Shown: positions 47,929 to 56,665 of the stretch, piece by piece
Numbering within the stretch: position 1 is the stretch's first letter
How the letters are laid out: each line of letters starts with the position of its first letter
Source of the DNA: DATLLJ01 sp035537875
Lineage (GTDB): Bacteria > Acidobacteriota > Vicinamibacteria > Vicinamibacterales > CAVVIG01
NCBI GenBank assembly: GCA_035537875.1
Contig: DATLLJ010000141.1
Coordinates: 38,111 to 102,110 of the forward strand
Direction of reading: 5' to 3'
Length of the DNA stretch: 64,000 bases
The notes under the pieces: generated by a model
What the model saw: only the letters and a program-made list of their open reading frames with translations
Databases searched by the model: none
Told to the model about the DNA's origin: nothing
Program-made: the position numbers and the translations under genes

Positions 47929-48320
47929 ATCGCCGGTCGGTTTTTGCGATACGAGTTCTTGATAGCGATTGTGCCGTCGCGGAAGGTGAAGAGATCGCAG
48001 CCGGTCACCTCCACGCGCTTGCCGTCTTGTTGCGTGCCAGTGAACGTCCATTCCGACACACCACGATTGCCCGCGATGAAATGTCTGGGGTTCGCCCAGT
48101 GCGCGTCAGGAAATGCTTCGAATACTGCGGCGTAAGCGGCGCGAACCGCCTGCTTCCCCTCGCTCCGCTGTCCGTCGACCTGAGGACCGGCCGATGCTTC
48201 GAACACACAGTCGTCTGTCATCATGGACATCAGCGCGTCGAGATCGTGTCGGTTCCACGCGTCGGCGAAACGGTCCAGCAACTTGAATAAATCCGCGTTT
48301 GAACGTGCGTTGCTTCCCAT
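47925..48320 (-). CDS. SnoaL/NTF2-like family protein
   Basis: The protein has 131 residues starting at ATG 48320. LLDRFADAWNRHDLDALMSMMTDDCVFEA is the standard first helix and strand of the cone-shaped NTF2 fold. GKQAVRAAYAAVFEAFPDAHW and SEWTFTGTQQDGKRVEVTGCDLFTFRDGTI complete it. Such proteins are small-molecule isomerases, cyclases or ligand-binding domains; the substrate is unknown. No Shine-Dalgarno is clear. The 217 bp behind it (48321-48537) hold no gene I can support. Confidence 0.88.
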   Translation of the reverse strand: MGSNARSNADLFKLLDRFADAWNRHDLDALMSMMTDDCVFEASAGPQVDGQRSEGKQAVRAAYAAVFEAFPDAHWANPRHFIAGNRGVSEWTFTGTQQDGKRVEVTGCDLFTFRDGTIAIKNSYRKNRPAI

Positions 48321-48537
48321 GGTTTGCTGTGGAAAGGTACATGCTATGCACCGCGGCACCAGTCAGCATCAGCGCGATCAGGCCTGATTTGATGGACGCA
48401 TCGAACATCGCGATCTGGCTGCCCGTGACGCGTCGCTGGCCCTCCGGCCGACTCTTTTCAATGCTCGAGCGTGTCTCACTCGCGCCATTCGATCTTGCCC
48501 AGATCCGCGCGAGCAACATGGCTTTCACCACGGGCGG

Positions 48538-49413
48538 CTAGACGTTCAGAATCTCGAAGCACCGTTCGAGGCTCTGGACGGGGTCTCGGCCGGGCGTCGG
48601 CCGGTGTTCGTGCGCGACGAAGCCCGTGTAGCCGCTGTCCGCGATCGCGTTGGCAATAAAACGGTAGTTGAGCTCCTGCGTATCGTCGATCTCGTTGCGG
48701 CTCGGGACGCCGGCGACGTGGATGTGACAGATGTAGTTCAGGTTGTCGCGCAGGTTTCGGGTCACGTCGCCGTCGGAGATCTGAACGTGGTAGATGTCGT
48801 AGACGATCTTCACCCGCGGGGAATTGACCCTCCGGCACACGTCCAGCCCCCAGCCGAGGCGGTTGAAAATCTGATCCGTGCGCTGGTCGGCGACAACCTT
48901 GGAGTTGGTGATCTCCATGCAAAGGGTCACGCCCTTCTGCTCGGCGTAGCCCTTGACGCGGTTCAGGATGGCGACGGCATTGTCCGCGCCTTCCTCATAC
49001 GACATCCCCCGACGCTCGCCGGGTAGACCGATCAGATTGGGACAACCCAGATCGGCGCACATGTCGATGCCCTTGTGGAACTCCTCTTCGAAGCGGTCGT
49101 GCATGTCCTTCCGGATCAGGCCGTCCTGGAAGCTGGTTCCAGTACCGGTCATCATCGCTGGCGTCAGCCCATTGGCCTTCAGGATCGGGACCTGCTCTGC
49201 GGTAGGAAGGTCCATACCTTTGAAGCCGATCCGCGCCAGGGTGCGGCATCTTTCCTCGATCGAAAGCTTCGAGGTCCCCCAGACCGAACCCATGACGCTC
49301 TGTCTGATGCGGCTGAGACGGGAAGAACCCGGCTGGGACTGGGCTGCCGTGGTGAGGGTTCCCACTGCCAGTGGTGCCACGACGGCGCTCGACAGGAAGT
49401 CTCTTCTCTTCAT
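48538..49413 (-). CDS. Tat-exported TIM-barrel sugar isomerase (hydroxypyruvate-isomerase-like)
   Basis: The protein has 291 residues. A twin-arginine signal (MKRRDFLSSAVVAPLAVGTL) leads into an xylose-isomerase-like TIM barrel: CRTLARIGFKGMDLPTAEQV, GCPNLIGLPGERRGM, GVTLCMEITNS with a catalytic Glu, VKIVYDIYHVQISDGDV with metal-binding Asp and His, ICHIHVAGVPSRNE and a closing YTGFVAHEHRP with Glu. This matches hydroxypyruvate isomerase (Hyi)-like proteins. Export by Tat implies that the enzyme folds with a cofactor metal in the cytoplasm. The ATG lies 6 nt after a TATAGT -10 box, so the mRNA is probably leaderless. Confidence 0.9.
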   Translation of the reverse strand: MKRRDFLSSAVVAPLAVGTLTTAAQSQPGSSRLSRIRQSVMGSVWGTSKLSIEERCRTLARIGFKGMDLPTAEQVPILKANGLTPAMMTGTGTSFQDGLIRKDMHDRFEEEFHKGIDMCADLGCPNLIGLPGERRGMSYEEGADNAVAILNRVKGYAEQKGVTLCMEITNSKVVADQRTDQIFNRLGWGLDVCRRVNSPRVKIVYDIYHVQISDGDVTRNLRDNLNYICHIHVAGVPSRNEIDDTQELNYRFIANAIADSGYTGFVAHEHRPTPGRDPVQSLERCFEILNV

Positions 49414-49419
49414 GGCTGC

Positions 49420-49448
49420 ACTATACCGACACCTGTTCCGCCTGACAA
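49420..49448 (-). promoter_or_regulatory. Promoter of the Tat-exported isomerase gene, probably leaderless
   Basis: On the minus strand, TTGTCA (complement of 49443-49448), a 17-nt spacer and TATAGT (complement of 49420-49425) end 6 nt before the ATG at 49413. Standard spacing would place the transcription start at the A of the ATG. Confidence 0.65.
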
Positions 49449-49556
49449 AGGAATCAATCGCACCATCGACATGTTCGAGATATGTGATACTTCGCGGTCC
49501 CCGCCAGCCGACGTGTGGCGTCAGCCCGGGGTCAGCGAAGCGACGCGAGGTGACGT

Positions 49557-50096
49557 CTGGCGCTGACGGCGACCATCTACAAGTTCGACATCGATCTGGC
49601 CGACGCCGACCGGCGCGTGTACGAAGCCCTGACGCTTCAGGTGGCGCGGCACCCTTCGGAATCGGAGGAGCACCTCGTGGCGCGCGTGCTCGCCTACGCG
49701 CTCGAGTTCACCGACGGCATCGGCTTCTCGCGTGGCGTGTCGGAGCCGGAGGAACCATCGATTGCGGTTCGCGATCTGACGGGCGCGATCCGCGTGTGGA
49801 TCGAGGTCGGGATGCCGGATGCGGACCGCCTCCACAAGGCCTGCAAGGCCGCGCCGCGCGTGGCCGTCTACATGCACAAGGATCCGGCGCAGTTCCTCGG
49901 CAGGCTGGCCGGCGAACGGATTCACCGGGCGGAAGCGATCGAGTTGTACGCGATTGACCGGCGTCTCATCGCTGCCGTCGTCGCACGCCTCGACCGGCGG
50001 ATGGGGTTTGCGCTGTCGGTGGCCGACTGCGAGCTGTACCTGTCGCTCGGGACGGAGACGCTGAACGGTAGGGTGGTCCGCCACCTGTTGGCCTGA
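49557..50096 (+). CDS. yaeQ: YaeQ family protein, apparent CTG start codon
   Basis: The protein has 179 residues. Reading from CTG 49557 gives (M)ALTATIYKFDIDLADADR, which lines up residue for residue with the E. coli YaeQ N-terminus (MALKATIYK). No ATG, GTG or TTG exists in frame before the GTG at 49617, and starting there would delete the first conserved strands. GAGG (49547-49550) lies exactly 6 nt before the CTG, and an in-frame TGA at 49551-49553 closes the frame just upstream. Other family features are LTLQVARHPSESEEHLVARV, IRVWIEVGMPDADRLHKA and VADCELYLSLG. YaeQ proteins have a PD-(D/E)XK nuclease-like fold of unknown role. Confidence 0.85.
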   Translation: MALTATIYKFDIDLADADRRVYEALTLQVARHPSESEEHLVARVLAYALEFTDGIGFSRGVSEPEEPSIAVRDLTGAIRVWIEVGMPDADRLHKACKAAPRVAVYMHKDPAQFLGRLAGERIHRAEAIELYAIDRRLIAAVVARLDRRMGFALSVADCELYLSLGTETLNGRVVRHLLA

Positions 50097-50134
50097 GACG
50101 GGCCCTCGTCGCTCTTTCCCTGTAACCTTAGACG

Positions 50135-52051
50135 ATGCCTCTGGTTGCCCTCGATCGTGTTTCACTGGCCTTTGGACATCTCCCGCTCCTCGACGAGGCC
50201 ACGCTGCGCATCGAGCGAGGGGAGCGCGTCTCGATTGTCGGCAGGAATGGAGCCGGCAAATCCACGCTGCTGCGGATCGTGAGTGGCGAGCAGGCGCCGG
50301 ACGCAGGATCCGTCTGGAAGGAGCCGGGTCTCAGCATCGCGAGGCTCGAGCAGGACGTTCCCTTGTCAACCGATCGCACGGTCTTCGAGGCTGTCGCCGA
50401 AGGTCTCGGCGAGCTGAGCGATCTGGTCGCGGGGTATCACCGCACAGCGGTCAAAGTTGCGGAGGGGAGCACGCCGGCGCTGCTCGAGAGGCTCGGACGT
50501 TTGCAGCACGAGCTGGACGAGCTCGACGGATGGCGCATCGAACAGCGCGTCGAGCTCGTGCTGTCTCGGCTCAACCTGCCGCAGGATGTTCGAGTGGATA
50601 CGCTGTCTGGCGGATGGAAGCGGCGGGTGCTGCTGGCGCGAGCGCTTGTCGCACAGCCGGACGTGCTGTTGCTCGACGAGCCCACCAATCACCTCGATCT
50701 CGAGGCCATCACGTGGCTGGAGACGTTCCTGACGGAGTACCAGGGCGCCGTCGTGTTCGTCACCCACGATCGCGCGTTTCTCCAGCGGGTCGCGACGCGC
50801 ATCGTCGAAATCGATCGCGGGCGGTTGACTTCGTGGCCCGGGGACTATGCGACGTTCCTTCGCAAGAAGGACGAATGGCTGGCCAACGACGCGGTCAGGC
50901 AGGACCGGTTCGACAAGCGCCTGGCTGAAGAAGAGGCCTGGCTGCGCCAGGGCGTCAAGGCCCGCCGAACGCGGGACGAAGGGCGCGTCCGCGCGCTGAT
51001 GGCGATGCGTCGGGAGCGGGCGGCGCGGCGCGAGGAACTGGGCGCCGTCCGCCTTCGGATCGAGCATGCGCCGACGTCCGGGCAGATCGTGTGTGAAGCC
51101 GACGAAGTCAGCAAGGCGTTCGGGTCGAAGCAGGTGGTGCGGCGGTTCTCGGCACGCATCATGCGCGGCGATCGCGTGGGCCTGATCGGGCCGAACGGCT
51201 CGGGGAAGACGACGCTCCTGCGACTGTTGCTCGGTGAACTGACGCCGGACGAAGGAGAAGTGCGCCACGGCGCCAACGTCGAGGTCACCTACTACGATCA
51301 GCAGCGTGAGCAGCTCGATCCGGAACGGACGGTCTTCGACACGATCGGAGAAGGCAACGATACGGTGACCGTGAACGGCCGATCCCGCCACGTCAACGCG
51401 TACCTGCGCGATTTCCTGTTCCCGCCGGAGCGTGCGCAATCCCCGGTGAAGGCGCTGTCGGGCGGCGAACGCAACCGGCTGTTGCTGGCTCGGCTGTTCA
51501 CGCGCCCGGCGAACCTCCTGGTGCTCGACGAACCAACCAACGATCTCGATCTCGAAACCCTCGAGCTGCTCGAGGCGCAGCTCGTCGATTGGCCGGGCAC
51601 GCTGCTCCTCGTCAGCCACGATCGCGCGTTTCTCGACAACGTCGTCACGAGCACGTTCGTATTCGAAGGCGACGGCGTTGTCGAGGAATACGTCGGCGGC
51701 TACGAGGATTGGCTGCGGCAGCGCAAAGCGGAGGTCGTCGTTCCCGGCGAGTCCGTTGGCATTCGTTCCTCCGGAAATCCCGAGCCACATCCCGCGGGCG
51801 CATCGGTAGTGGCCAGCGCCACGGCGAAGAAGCTCTCGTATCGGGAGCGACGCGAGCTCGACGGGCTGCCCGCCCGCATCGAGGCGCTCGAGGCCGAGCA
51901 GGGTGCGCTCGGCCGCACGATCGCGGACCCGGCCTTCTACAAGGAGCCCCCAGCCGCGATCGCCGAAGCGCTCGAGCGCGTTCAGCAGATCGAGCGCGAG
52001 CTCGCCGACCTGTACGCGCGGTGGGACGCGCTCGAGTCGCGGGAGACGTGA
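50135..52051 (+). CDS. uup: ABC-F family ATPase, Uup type
   Basis: This 638-residue twin ABC protein has Walker A VSIVGRNGAGKS and VGLIGPNGSGKT, signatures LSGGWKRRVLLARAL and LSGGERNRLLLARLF, and Walker B LLLDEPTNHLD and LVLDEPTNDLD. Unlike the shorter ABC-F at 43933, it ends in a 75-residue coiled coil (about 560-636: KKLSYRERRELDGLPARIEA, ALERVQQIERELADLYARWD), the Uup C-terminal domain that binds DNA or ribosomes. It begins 38 bp after yaeQ. Confidence 0.94.
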   Translation: MPLVALDRVSLAFGHLPLLDEATLRIERGERVSIVGRNGAGKSTLLRIVSGEQAPDAGSVWKEPGLSIARLEQDVPLSTDRTVFEAVAEGLGELSDLVAGYHRTAVKVAEGSTPALLERLGRLQHELDELDGWRIEQRVELVLSRLNLPQDVRVDTLSGGWKRRVLLARALVAQPDVLLLDEPTNHLDLEAITWLETFLTEYQGAVVFVTHDRAFLQRVATRIVEIDRGRLTSWPGDYATFLRKKDEWLANDAVRQDRFDKRLAEEEAWLRQGVKARRTRDEGRVRALMAMRRERAARREELGAVRLRIEHAPTSGQIVCEADEVSKAFGSKQVVRRFSARIMRGDRVGLIGPNGSGKTTLLRLLLGELTPDEGEVRHGANVEVTYYDQQREQLDPERTVFDTIGEGNDTVTVNGRSRHVNAYLRDFLFPPERAQSPVKALSGGERNRLLLARLFTRPANLLVLDEPTNDLDLETLELLEAQLVDWPGTLLLVSHDRAFLDNVVTSTFVFEGDGVVEEYVGGYEDWLRQRKAEVVVPGESVGIRSSGNPEPHPAGASVVASATAKKLSYRERRELDGLPARIEALEAEQGALGRTIADPAFYKEPPAAIAEALERVQQIERELADLYARWDALESRET

Positions 52052-52061
52052 TGTCTGAGAC

Positions 52062-52634
52062 TTACTTCGATTCGTTGATTGGGAACGAACGAGCGTAGAG
52101 CCGTTCGATGGCCCCGCTGCCGTTCGGCTGGAGGTGGCGCGTGCCGGTTCCCGTGAAGTGGGGATGCGCGATGACGGGGCTCTCCGCCGCGTTGAGCGCG
52201 CCCCAGGCGCTTCCATTCCATGTGAACCAGGTGTCCTTGTCCTGGTCGAATACGTAGAGCGGCTTATTGCACAGCTTGGCGAATTCGGCGCCCCAGCCCG
52301 TGCCGCCCCTCACGGTGTTGTCCGAGAGGATCGTTCCGATGACGTAGATTTCCTGGCCAGAGTTCACCTGATACCAGAGCGTCTGCAGCACCTTCCGGAT
52401 CGTCGCGCTCTCCGTGTACCGGCGGTTCATGAGCCTCGAGACGTACTCCAGACTGACATCGCCGGCCTGGAGCTCTTCGTGATTGAGCACCCGCACGCCG
52501 CGCCGACGCACTTCGTGATGACCGTCAAACGTGAAGTTGACTTCCTCGATGCCGTGGCGCTCGGCGCCCGCGCCGAATGCGGACTCGGCGCCCGCCGCGC
52601 CACCGCTGAACAAGATGCAGTCCCCTGGGTTCAT
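52062..52634 (-). CDS. Hypothetical Rossmann-like (possibly SLOG-type) protein
   Basis: The protein has 190 residues starting at ATG 52634. It opens GDCILFSGGAAGAESAFGAG, a hydrophobic strand then SGG-A-x-G-A-E, resembling the nucleotide-binding loop of SLOG/LOG/YpsA-type Rossmann proteins. Then come SRLMNRRYTESATIRKVLQT, EIYVIGTILSDN, GGTGWGAEFAKLCNKPLYVF (a second loop typical of such folds) and DQDKDTWFTWNGSAW. SLOG proteins bind or cleave nucleotide ligands and occur in signalling and defence systems; assignment here is by pattern only. The frame extension to 53282 is a shadow of the YccA gene. Confidence 0.6.
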   Translation of the reverse strand: MNPGDCILFSGGAAGAESAFGAGAERHGIEEVNFTFDGHHEVRRRGVRVLNHEELQAGDVSLEYVSRLMNRRYTESATIRKVLQTLWYQVNSGQEIYVIGTILSDNTVRGGTGWGAEFAKLCNKPLYVFDQDKDTWFTWNGSAWGALNAAESPVIAHPHFTGTGTRHLQPNGSGAIERLYARSFPINESK

Positions 52635-52687
52635 GAGTAGTCCTCTATTGGGAAGGAGGCCGTGAGTGCGGCGCGCAGAGACGACGC

Positions 52688-53443
52688 CTAGCGTTCTCGA
52701 GACTGAAGTTTGGCCAGCAGGTGCAGGATCTCCAGATACAGCCACACGAGGGTCACGAGGAGGCCGAATGCGCCGTACCACTCCATGTGCTTCGGGGCGC
52801 CGCGCTCCGCGCCCTGTTCGATGAAGTCGAAGTCCAGGACAAGATTGAGGGCCGCGATCACCACCACGAACACGCTGAACAGGATTCCGAACGTTCCGCT
52901 GGAGTGAATCAGCGGCACGCTGACGCCGAAGAACCCGAGGACGAAGCTGAGGAGATACAGCAGCGCGATCCCACCAGTCGCGGCCACCACGCCGAGCTTG
53001 AAGTTCTCCGTGGCCTGGATCACCCCGGATCGATAAGCCACCAGCAGCGCGCCGAGCGTGCCAAAGGTGAGGAACACCGCCTGGCTCACGATCCCGGGAT
53101 ATCTGGCTTCGAATACGACCGAAATTCCGCCGAGCGCCACGCCTTCGAGGGCCGCGTAGGCCGGTGTGGTGTACGGGGCCCAGGTCTGCTTGAAGACCGT
53201 CACCAGGGCGACGACGAGCCCGGCCACGACGGCAATCGTGATCCACGCCCCCAGGGCCGGATCGGTTGCTCCGCGGTTCCACACATAGCTGGCAGCCACC
53301 AGCAGAATGACGAGCGAAAGGGCCGTCTTGTTGACCGTCCCCCCGAGCGTCATCCGCTCTGCATCGGGCAAGGCCCGGTACTCAGCGAACGTATCAGCCG
53401 TCAGCGCCGGGTTGCCGGACCGCATGGTCATCACGCCAGCCAT
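52688..53443 (-). CDS. Bax inhibitor-1/YccA family membrane protein
   Basis: The protein has about 251 residues starting at ATG 53443, with ATG 53425 as alternative. It has about seven membrane helices: KTALSLVILLVAASYVW, WITIAVVAGLVVALVTVF, VFLTFGTLGALLVAY, GGIALLYLLSFVLGFFGV, FGILFSVFVVVIAALNLVLD and AFGLLVTLVWLYLEILHLLA. The segment NLVLDFDFIEQGAERGAPKHMEWYG is the conserved acidic signature of bacterial YccA/BI-1 proteins, thought to be pH-sensitive calcium leak channels or FtsH modulators. The first codons overlap the end of the pseudouridine synthase gene. Confidence 0.92.
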   Translation of the reverse strand: MAGVMTMRSGNPALTADTFAEYRALPDAERMTLGGTVNKTALSLVILLVAASYVWNRGATDPALGAWITIAVVAGLVVALVTVFKQTWAPYTTPAYAALEGVALGGISVVFEARYPGIVSQAVFLTFGTLGALLVAYRSGVIQATENFKLGVVAATGGIALLYLLSFVLGFFGVSVPLIHSSGTFGILFSVFVVVIAALNLVLDFDFIEQGAERGAPKHMEWYGAFGLLVTLVWLYLEILHLLAKLQSRER

Positions 53444-54546
53444 CGTTGCTCCAGTGCTCGTGTGAGCGAAGACCGCAGTGTAGCCCCGATCGGCTCGCCG
53501 GGGGGATGGAGGTGTATCGAGCAGGGATCGGCGCGTTCGGACAGGCCCGTGGCGGTCAGCAGCTCCGCGAGATCGCGCGGCGCGGGAGCTTCGAGGAGCA
53601 GTCGGGCGCCGGTCGAGGGGTGGGTCAGCGCCACGCGCCACGCGTGGAGCGCCTGCCGCGGAAACATCCTGAGTGCCGTGGCGAGCACCGGATCACGAAC
53701 GTTCGACCAGCGCGGTTCGCCGTAGACGGGATCGCCCACGACGGGCCAGCCGCGCGCCGCGAGGTGGACGCGGATTTGATGCATCCGTCCGGTGACGAGC
53801 CGGCAACGCAGGAGCGATACCCCGGCAGCAGGCGCCGCGACGCTCCCGAGACGCTCGAACCTCGTGAGGCTCTGCGCCTCCACGGTCTCGGAGACGATCA
53901 CTTTCCGTCGGTCGCCAGGATCGCGCCGCAGTGGAAAGCGGATTGCGCCGCTCGGCACGTTCACACGCCCGTATACGACCGCCAGATAGTCTTTGACGGC
54001 ATCCGCCCTCGCCATCGTGCGCTGCAGCGCGGCATGCGCAGCCGCGGTCTTCGCCACGACAACGATTCCCGATGTCAGCTTGTCGAGACGGCCGACGATC
54101 GAGGGCCGCTGTGGCGCCGGCCAGTGGCGTGCCCGCCAGAGGAGCGCGTTCATCACCGTACCCGTCGTGTTCTTGTACGCGGGATGCACGACCACGCCAG
54201 CCGGCTTGTCGAGCGCGAGCAGGCACTCGTCCTCATAGAGGACGTCGAGGGGCAGGTCTTCGGCAGCCGTGCCACGGGGTGCCTCCGCATGGGCCGGGTC
54301 CTGAAGGGGCCCGGGGAGCGCGATCGTCACGGCATCGCCGAGCGCCACACGCCTGGCCGCCCGGCGCACCTGCGTGCCGTTGATGGAGACCTGCCCGTTC
54401 TCGATCCACGCCTGCACGCGCGTGCGGGTGGCGGCGTGGATGCCGGCGAGATGCCGGCGGAGCATCAGGTCGAGGCGGCGCCCGGCGTCGCCGCGAGTGG
54501 CGGTGATGCTGTGAGGGAAGCCTGTCACGTGTCTTCCATCGTACAT
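53431..54546 (-). CDS. RluA-type 23S rRNA/tRNA pseudouridine synthase
   Basis: The protein has about 371 residues. The N-terminal S4-like domain (DAGRRLDLMLRRHLAG, VQAWIENGQVSINGTQV) precedes the catalytic domain. That domain has VLYEDECLLALDKPAGVVVH and the active-site Asp in IVGRLDKLTSGIVVVAKT (the family's H/G-R-L-D), then KDYLAVVYGRV and MHQIRVHLAARGWPVVGDPVYG. It isomerises uridine to pseudouridine in structured RNA. The start is ATG 54546; GTG 54528 has GGAAG four nt upstream and is a good alternative. It is followed by the overlapping YccA gene. Confidence 0.93.
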   Translation of the reverse strand: MYDGRHVTGFPHSITATRGDAGRRLDLMLRRHLAGIHAATRTRVQAWIENGQVSINGTQVRRAARRVALGDAVTIALPGPLQDPAHAEAPRGTAAEDLPLDVLYEDECLLALDKPAGVVVHPAYKNTTGTVMNALLWRARHWPAPQRPSIVGRLDKLTSGIVVVAKTAAAHAALQRTMARADAVKDYLAVVYGRVNVPSGAIRFPLRRDPGDRRKVIVSETVEAQSLTRFERLGSVAAPAAGVSLLRCRLVTGRMHQIRVHLAARGWPVVGDPVYGEPRWSNVRDPVLATALRMFPRQALHAWRVALTHPSTGARLLLEAPAPRDLAELLTATGLSERADPCSIHLHPPGEPIGATLRSSLTRALEQRWLA

Positions 54547-54739
54547 TGCCGGGCGATGGACGATCGCGGCAAGGGGCAAAGCCTGTGGCGGGCTCGGGGC
54601 GGGGCGCCTGGTGGACCGCGACGGCACCGGCTGCATCGGGGAGCTCCTGAGTTACTATGGCGTGCCATCCGCCGGGCCGCGTGAGCTGCCTCGGGAGGAG
54701 CGCCTGAACCGCCGGCGCGTTCGAGCAGGAGGAAGAGAC

Positions 54740-56131
54740 ATGAAGAACGGTGCATGGAGAGTAGCCGTCCTGACGGCGGCTTCCTTGTTCGTTTCGTCTT
54801 TCTTGATCGCGCCCGCGCGGGCCCAGCGGGTGACGGACCCCGGCTTCAAGAGCGTCGGCCGGGGCGCGCCGCTGCTCGTGGACCTCAACGACCGCGAGAT
54901 GACGGGTGCGACCATCCGGCCGCCCACGGCTGGTGGCAAGCCCGACGATCCGTCGGGCTTCATTGGCTCCGCGCGCAATGGACAGTCTCCGCCCGGAATC
55001 CAGCCGCTGGAGGTGGATCTTTTCACGTCCAAGGATTTTTATAAGGACCGGAAGCTCTGGTCCGATCGACGCTACTTCCGCTGCAACAGCCCCGCTGCGA
55101 TCGAAGACCTCTGGGGCGGCAACCGAACGAACCTGATCGGGGACAACCCGCCCGGGTCGGCGGCATGGGGCCACTGCGACCGCGATTATCCGCGCGAGGC
55201 CATCGTGAGCCCGTACGGGTTCAAGACCGCCCAGGCGCACTACGAGGCGCTGCTCGAAGAGACACGTCGGCGCGGCGGACCGACCCAGCACACGTACGCC
55301 ACGGTCCCCGGCGAATGGACGGGCCGCTACATGCGCCCGAGCGGGACGCCCGGCAACCAGTACTGGTTCCGGATGCGGCACGTGCAGGTGCCGACCATCC
55401 TGTCGCTGCTCACCGAGGAATATCAGACCCGGATGGTGCAGGAGGCCTATCACCACGGGCACACGAACAAGGCGATGTGGCCGTCGCAGTTCTGCTGGCC
55501 CGAGGGGTTCATGCGCCGCTGGCACGAGGCCGCCGTGCGGGAGCACCAGATCATGGTGACGCCTTCGCTGGTCCAGATCATGGCCGGCGTGGCGCAGAAC
55601 TTCATCACTGACATCCACATCGGACGCCAGTTCAACCTCGAGGGAGCGGTACCGCGCCTCGGCCCCGACGTGCCGCGCTGGTACGGAGAGACGATCGGCT
55701 TCTGGGACAGAGACACGCTGATCACCTGGACGTCGAACATCCAGGGTTGGAAGACGCACGCGGCGTTCGAGCACTCGAACAAGATGCAGACTATCGAGAT
55801 CTACACGCCGAACCGCGACGGGAGCGGGAAGTTCCTCGGGCTCAATCACGAAGCCATCTTCTACGACCCCGAGGCGCTCGTGGAACCGGTGCGCATCGTG
55901 CGAAACCTCGTCAAGATGAGCGGCTTCGAGGAGGGCGATCCCTACGTGTTCATCGAGTGCCTGCAGACGATCTACGCAGTCGACGGCACGGCGACGCCGG
56001 TGTCGCCTGGCCAGGTGATTCAGTACGAGGTGCCCGACATGCTCGGGCGTCCGTGGGCGGACATCTGGGAGAAGTACTGGGAAAAAGGCATGGAGAAGCC
56101 CGAAGAGAAGGACATCTTCAGCTTCAAATAG
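54740..56131 (+). CDS. Exported protein of unknown function, first gene of the DUF6152/membrane cluster
   Basis: The protein has 463 residues; ATG 54740 has AGGAGGAAGAG upstream and a signal peptide (VAVLTAASLFVSSFLIAPARAQ). The mature protein is large and mixed, with FRCNSPAAIEDLWGGNR, HGHTNKAMWPSQFCWPEGFM and a region WYGETIGFWDRDTLITWTSN with EHSNKMQTIEIY. That region parallels VGRWEGDTLVIDT...HSVNMRVEERF in the 31999 protein, so it belongs to the same broad exported family. It ends with PWADIWEKYWEKGMEKPEE. It is followed after 23 bp by the DUF6152 gene, and a joint periplasmic role is inferred from the cluster. Confidence 0.75.
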   Translation: MKNGAWRVAVLTAASLFVSSFLIAPARAQRVTDPGFKSVGRGAPLLVDLNDREMTGATIRPPTAGGKPDDPSGFIGSARNGQSPPGIQPLEVDLFTSKDFYKDRKLWSDRRYFRCNSPAAIEDLWGGNRTNLIGDNPPGSAAWGHCDRDYPREAIVSPYGFKTAQAHYEALLEETRRRGGPTQHTYATVPGEWTGRYMRPSGTPGNQYWFRMRHVQVPTILSLLTEEYQTRMVQEAYHHGHTNKAMWPSQFCWPEGFMRRWHEAAVREHQIMVTPSLVQIMAGVAQNFITDIHIGRQFNLEGAVPRLGPDVPRWYGETIGFWDRDTLITWTSNIQGWKTHAAFEHSNKMQTIEIYTPNRDGSGKFLGLNHEAIFYDPEALVEPVRIVRNLVKMSGFEEGDPYVFIECLQTIYAVDGTATPVSPGQVIQYEVPDMLGRPWADIWEKYWEKGMEKPEEKDIFSFK

Positions 56132-56154
56132 GCTCGGGTAGCAGGAGAGAGGAC

Positions 56155-56640
56155 ATGAACGCTCAGAGCAGAATCGGCGGGATGCTCGCTGTCACGGTCG
56201 CGGCGATCGTGGTGCTGGCTGCGTCCGTTCGGGCGCACCACTCCTTCGCGATGTACGACTTGAAGATCACGAAGGTCTTCACGGGCGTCGTCACTCGCGT
56301 GGACCCGTCGGTGAATCACCTGCAGATCTACTTTGCCCCGATGAACGCCGAGCGTAAGAACGTCGAACGCAACGAGGCCGGGCAGCCGATCGTCTGGAGC
56401 GTCGAGATGGAAGGCTCGGCCCAGATGGCCAAGCTGGGGGTCTCGGTGAACTCGTTCCCGCCCGGCACGGTCTTCAGCGTCGGCCTGCACCCGTTGCGCA
56501 ACGGCCAGACGGCCGGAAGCCGCGAAGGCGGCATGTTCAGGTGCCCCGACAAGACGCCGCCCGCGCCCGGGATGCATTGCGATTCGGTCCAGGGACATAC
56601 GGCCGTCGGCAACGCGCCGCTGCCCAAGCCGACGGAATGA
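56155..56640 (+). CDS. DUF6152 family exported protein
   Basis: The protein has 161 residues; AGGAGAGAGG precedes ATG 56155. The signal peptide (LAVTVAAIVVLAASVRA) is followed directly by HHSFAMYD, so cleavage after RA would leave His-His at the mature N-terminus, as in other DUF6152 proteins (AHHSFAAEF type). A short beta barrel follows: VFTGVVTRVDPSVNHLQIYF with a third conserved His, VWSVEMEGSAQM, FPPGTVFSVGLHPLRNG. The C-terminal part has two Cys (MFRCPDK; GMHCDS). Function is unknown. The free N-terminal His and the strand His suggest metal binding. It lies between an exported protein and a membrane-protein set. Confidence 0.82.
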   Translation: MNAQSRIGGMLAVTVAAIVVLAASVRAHHSFAMYDLKITKVFTGVVTRVDPSVNHLQIYFAPMNAERKNVERNEAGQPIVWSVEMEGSAQMAKLGVSVNSFPPGTVFSVGLHPLRNGQTAGSREGGMFRCPDKTPPAPGMHCDSVQGHTAVGNAPLPKPTE

Positions 56641-56665
56641 GCCGAGCCCGATCGCGGGCGACCGG

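Noticed and set aside
48321..48537. Frames on both strands in the gap between the NTF2-like and isomerase genes, including a short hydrophobic stretch on the minus strand
   Set aside because: The hydrophobic frame runs into the NTF2-like gene in the wrong frame and has no ribosome site, so I could not support a gene.
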